Origin: CAZLKN01 sp964560135
GTDB taxonomy: Bacteria; Actinomycetota; JAICYB01
Direction: 5' to 3'
DNA length: 26,454 nucleotides
Assembly (NCBI GenBank): GCA_964560135.1
Contig: CAZLKN010000041.1
Coordinates: 1 to 26,454, forward strand
Under the pieces are notes generated by a model, which worked only from the letters and a program-made list of their open reading frames with translations, ran no database searches and was not told the origin of the DNA. Below, piece after piece: positions 22,473 through 26,454 of the stretch. Each line of letters opens with the position of its first letter. Position 1 is the first letter of the stretch. The position numbers were made by a program, and so were the translations under genes.

Positions 22473-23462
22473 TCAGGCCGGCGCTGCGGCTTGGAGGGTC
22501 GCCTCGGCGCCGTGGGCGCCGTCGTGGCCGGAGAACGGGCCGATGCAGGGCAGCGTGCAGCCCTTCTCGCGGTATTCGGCGACTTTCGCTCTGACCGCGC
22601 CCGCCTCCCCGAAGGCGGCGATCGCGTCCAGGAACGCCTCCGGGATCGCGGCCTGTGCGGCCTCCGGCCCCCCGGAGGCCAGGGCCTCGTCGAAGGCCCG
22701 GATGCCGTCGCCGTACCCGGCGCGTTCGATGGCCGCCCGGTAGTTGGGCAGGGTCCAGTAGATGTACAGGTCGCGACGCAGGGCCATCCGGGCCCCCTCG
22801 GGGTCGTCGGTCAGCGACGCGGGGACGGCCGCCACGACGTCCACCTTCCCCGGGTCGCGGCCCGCCGCCTGGGCGCCCTCCCGCACGTTCGGGATGATGT
22901 GGTCGCTGACGTAGTCGGGGGTGCAGCACCACAGCACCACGCCGTCGGCGAGCGCACCTGCGAGCCGGAGCATCTTGGGGGACAGGGCCGAGATGTACAC
23001 GGGGACGCGGTGCGGCGGCGTGTACCCCATCCAGGCGAAGTTCGTCCGGAGCCGTTCACCCTCGAAGCCGATGCCACCGTCGTCCAGGATGCCGCGGACG
23101 ATCGTGAGGTACTCCCGCATGGTGGCCAGCGGACGCTCGTAGCGCTGGCCGTAGAAGTTCTCCACCGATGGCTTGTGGGACACGCCCATGCCGAGGATGA
23201 ACCGTCCGCCGGAGATCTCCCCCAGTGTGGCGGCGGCCTGGGCCATGGCCGCGGGGGTGCGGGCGTAGATCGGGACCACGCCGGTGCCCAGCCGGATGTG
23301 GTCGGTGCCGCGGGCGTATTCGCTCAAGACCCCGAACGCGTCCCGACCTGCGATCTGCGTGATCCACACGCTGTGGTAACCCAGGGACTCCGCCAGCCGG
23401 GCGCGTTCGACAGCCTGGTGCAGTGAGGTTCCGACTCCGAGGAACGTACCGGTCCGGCCCAT
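22473..23462 (-). CDS. LLM-class, F420-dependent-type oxidoreductase
   Basis: A 329-residue luciferase-like TIM-barrel enzyme. ATG 23462 follows GGGAGGGAG with good spacing; the longer upstream frame is Arg-rich. Family marks are LHQAVERARLAESLGYHSVW, IRLGTGVVPIYARTPAAMAQ, GRFILGMGVSHKP and a late VPVYISALSPKMLRLAGALADGV segment. Relatives use reduced F420 or FMN to act on small organic substrates. The cofactor choice cannot be proven here; F420 is inferred because this subfamily is abundant in F420-making actinobacteria. The substrate is unknown. It is the first gene of a leftward pair with the helicase and is divergent from the DtxR-type regulator. Confidence 0.9.
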   Translation of the reverse strand: MGRTGTFLGVGTSLHQAVERARLAESLGYHSVWITQIAGRDAFGVLSEYARGTDHIRLGTGVVPIYARTPAAMAQAAATLGEISGGRFILGMGVSHKPSVENFYGQRYERPLATMREYLTIVRGILDDGGIGFEGERLRTNFAWMGYTPPHRVPVYISALSPKMLRLAGALADGVVLWCCTPDYVSDHIIPNVREGAQAAGRDPGKVDVVAAVPASLTDDPEGARMALRRDLYIYWTLPNYRAAIERAGYGDGIRAFDEALASGGPEAAQAAIPEAFLDAIAAFGEAGAVRAKVAEYREKGCTLPCIGPFSGHDGAHGAEATLQAAAPA

Positions 23463-23533
23463 GTCGTCTCCCTCCCGCGTCCGCGCACTCCGACCGTAGA
23501 CGACGGCCGTCGGCCGGGGCCAACCCCGGCGAT

Positions 23534-23562
23534 TTGCTTTTCGCATCATCGAAACTTAGATT
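23534..23562 (+). promoter_or_regulatory. Sigma-70-type promoter of the DtxR-PPase operon
   Basis: TTGCTT (23534-23539), 17 bases, then TAGATT (23557-23562) is the best promoter in the window and lies in a locally A/T-rich patch. Transcription would start just before the ATG at 23579, leaving a leader of about ten bases. An inverted repeat TTTCT-6-AGAAA (23561-23576) overlaps the expected start site and could be an operator, perhaps for self-repression. Confidence 0.65.
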
Positions 23563-23578
23563 TCTGAGCCGAGAAACC

Positions 23579-24300
23579 ATGGATGCAGGGATCGGTCGTT
23601 CCGAGCGCGAGACGCTGAAAGCCATCTACCGTCTCACCCGCGAGGGTCGAGATGCGCAGACGGGCGCGCTCGCCGAGGCGCTGGGGGTATCCCCCGGCAC
23701 GGTGACGTCCACCCTCAAGCGCCTGGCGGCCAGGGATCTGGTCGACTACCGCCCGTACCACGGCGTGGGGCTCACCGACGGCGGCCGTCACATGGCGGTG
23801 GCCGCGATCCGCAGGCACCGGATCGTCGAGCGCTTCCTGGCCGACATGCTCGGCTACGCGTGGAACGAGGCCGACCGGCTGGCGACGAGCTTCGAGCACG
23901 ACCTCCCCCAGGAGGTCGAGGACCGCTTGTTCGTCGCCCTGGATCGACCGGCGACCTGCCCCCACGGCTTCCCGATCCCGGGGGCCGAGACATCCGAGTT
24001 CCAGGATCTGCCGCCTCTGTACGACCTCGAGCCCGGCGATGCGGCCCACGTGGCCGTGCCGGGGTCGACGGACCCGGAGGTGGTGGAGTTCCTCGAAGCG
24101 CTCGGCCTGCGCCCGGGGGTGCGGGTCGAGGTGCGCGAAAAGCACCCCTTCGAGGGTCCGCTGGTGCTCGACGTGGAGGGCAGCGAGCGCACGCTCGGCA
24201 GCAAGGTTGCCCGCCTCGTGTACGTGCGGGACGTGCGTTCCGGGTCCCGCGACCCGGGATCCAAGAGACGACAGACGAGCAAAAGGAAAGGGGACCGATA

Positions 24301-24301
<1 letters not shown>
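23579..24301 (+). CDS. DtxR/MntR-family metal-dependent transcriptional regulator
   Basis: A 240-residue repressor-type protein. The N-terminal winged helix (about 1-65: RETLKAIYRLTREG, GALAEALGVSPGTVTSTLKR) is followed by a dimerisation and metal domain (RRHRIVERFLADMLGYAW, ATSFEHDL) and a C-terminal SH3-like FeoA-type domain (about 150-225). Compared with DtxR, His79, Glu83, Glu105 and His106 are matched, but Met10 is Glu, His98 is Asp and Cys102 is Thr, so the metal set differs from both DtxR and MntR. The ATG at 23579 has a weak ribosome-binding site and a very short leader. The stop TAG shares its G with the GTG start of the pyrophosphatase gene, so the two are translationally coupled. 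A Lys/Arg-rich tail ends the protein. Confidence 0.9.
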
Positions 24302-26367
<2,066 letters not shown>

Positions 26368-26381
26368 ACGCCGAACGTGTA

Positions 26382-26410
26382 GCGGCCCCCGGGTTCAACC
26401 CGGGGGCCGC
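26382..26410 (+). terminator. Rho-independent terminator after the pyrophosphatase gene
   Basis: A 14-bp stem (GCGGCCCCCGGGTT at 26382-26395 with 26397-26410) closes tightly, 14 bases after the stop codon, and is followed within ten bases by GGTTTTC. This is the expected end of the DtxR-PPase transcript. Nothing further is seen up to the window edge. Confidence 0.85.
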
Positions 26411-26454
26411 GACGTGTGGTTTTCACGCGGCCCCCACCAGGGGACGACGTTGGG

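Noticed and set aside
20647..22932. Second long leftward frame through the helicase and oxidoreductase
   Set aside because: It is Arg/Pro/Gly-rich with no motif and spans two well-supported genes in another frame.

Overview
The window reads as a chromosomal segment of a very GC-rich Actinomycetota (actinobacterial) genome, probably from a poorly sampled lineage. The support is a strong G/C bias at third codon positions, frequent GTG starts, a class E-type sortase, a LytR-CpsA-Psr (LCP) protein, a DUF5667-type protein, an F420-type luciferase-like oxidoreductase and DtxR-type metal regulation. I see no tRNA, rRNA, CRISPR array, insertion sequence, integrase or phage gene. The genus cannot be read from the sequence.

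Layout, left to right. 1-5374: the N-terminus of an XRE-type regulator, a membrane acyltransferase, a large secreted alpha/beta-hydrolase whose last codons lie in another frame (probable single-base indel), and an orphan peptide-type ABC substrate-binding lipoprotein. 5540-6202: a NarL/LuxR-type regulator with an atypical receiver domain. 6595-11091: an exported-protein block with two CAP/SCP-domain proteins carrying C-terminal membrane tails, an LPXTG-type wall-anchored protein and a small secreted protein built of short SGTGRA-like repeats. 11057-12646: a putative two-gene operon of a membrane-tethered HtrA-type protease and an ABM-fold monooxygenase. 12800-16924: ECF sigma factor, class E-type sortase, LCP ligase-type protein and DUF5667 protein, all rightward. 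16927-20167: acyl-CoA dehydrogenase, then a fibronectin-III membrane protein paired with an unknown protein. 20172-23462: a MrfA/YprA-type helicase behind an F420-type oxidoreductase. 23579-26367: a DtxR-family regulator overlapping by one base with a K+-dependent-type membrane pyrophosphatase, closed by a strong terminator.

The common theme is the cell envelope. Sortase, LPXTG substrate, LCP protein, HtrA protease, two CAP proteins and the FN3 protein are all exported or act outside the membrane, and an ECF sigma factor sits among them. The best candidates for undescribed biology are the solenoid-like secreted protein at 9257-9991; a possible 9-codon Cys-Cys leader peptide translationally coupled to the DUF5667 gene (15579-15608); the possible RBS-sequestering leader of the first CAP gene; the receiver-variant LuxR regulator; and the DtxR-PPase coupling. 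No single dramatic new system is evident; most genes belong to known families in unusual combinations.
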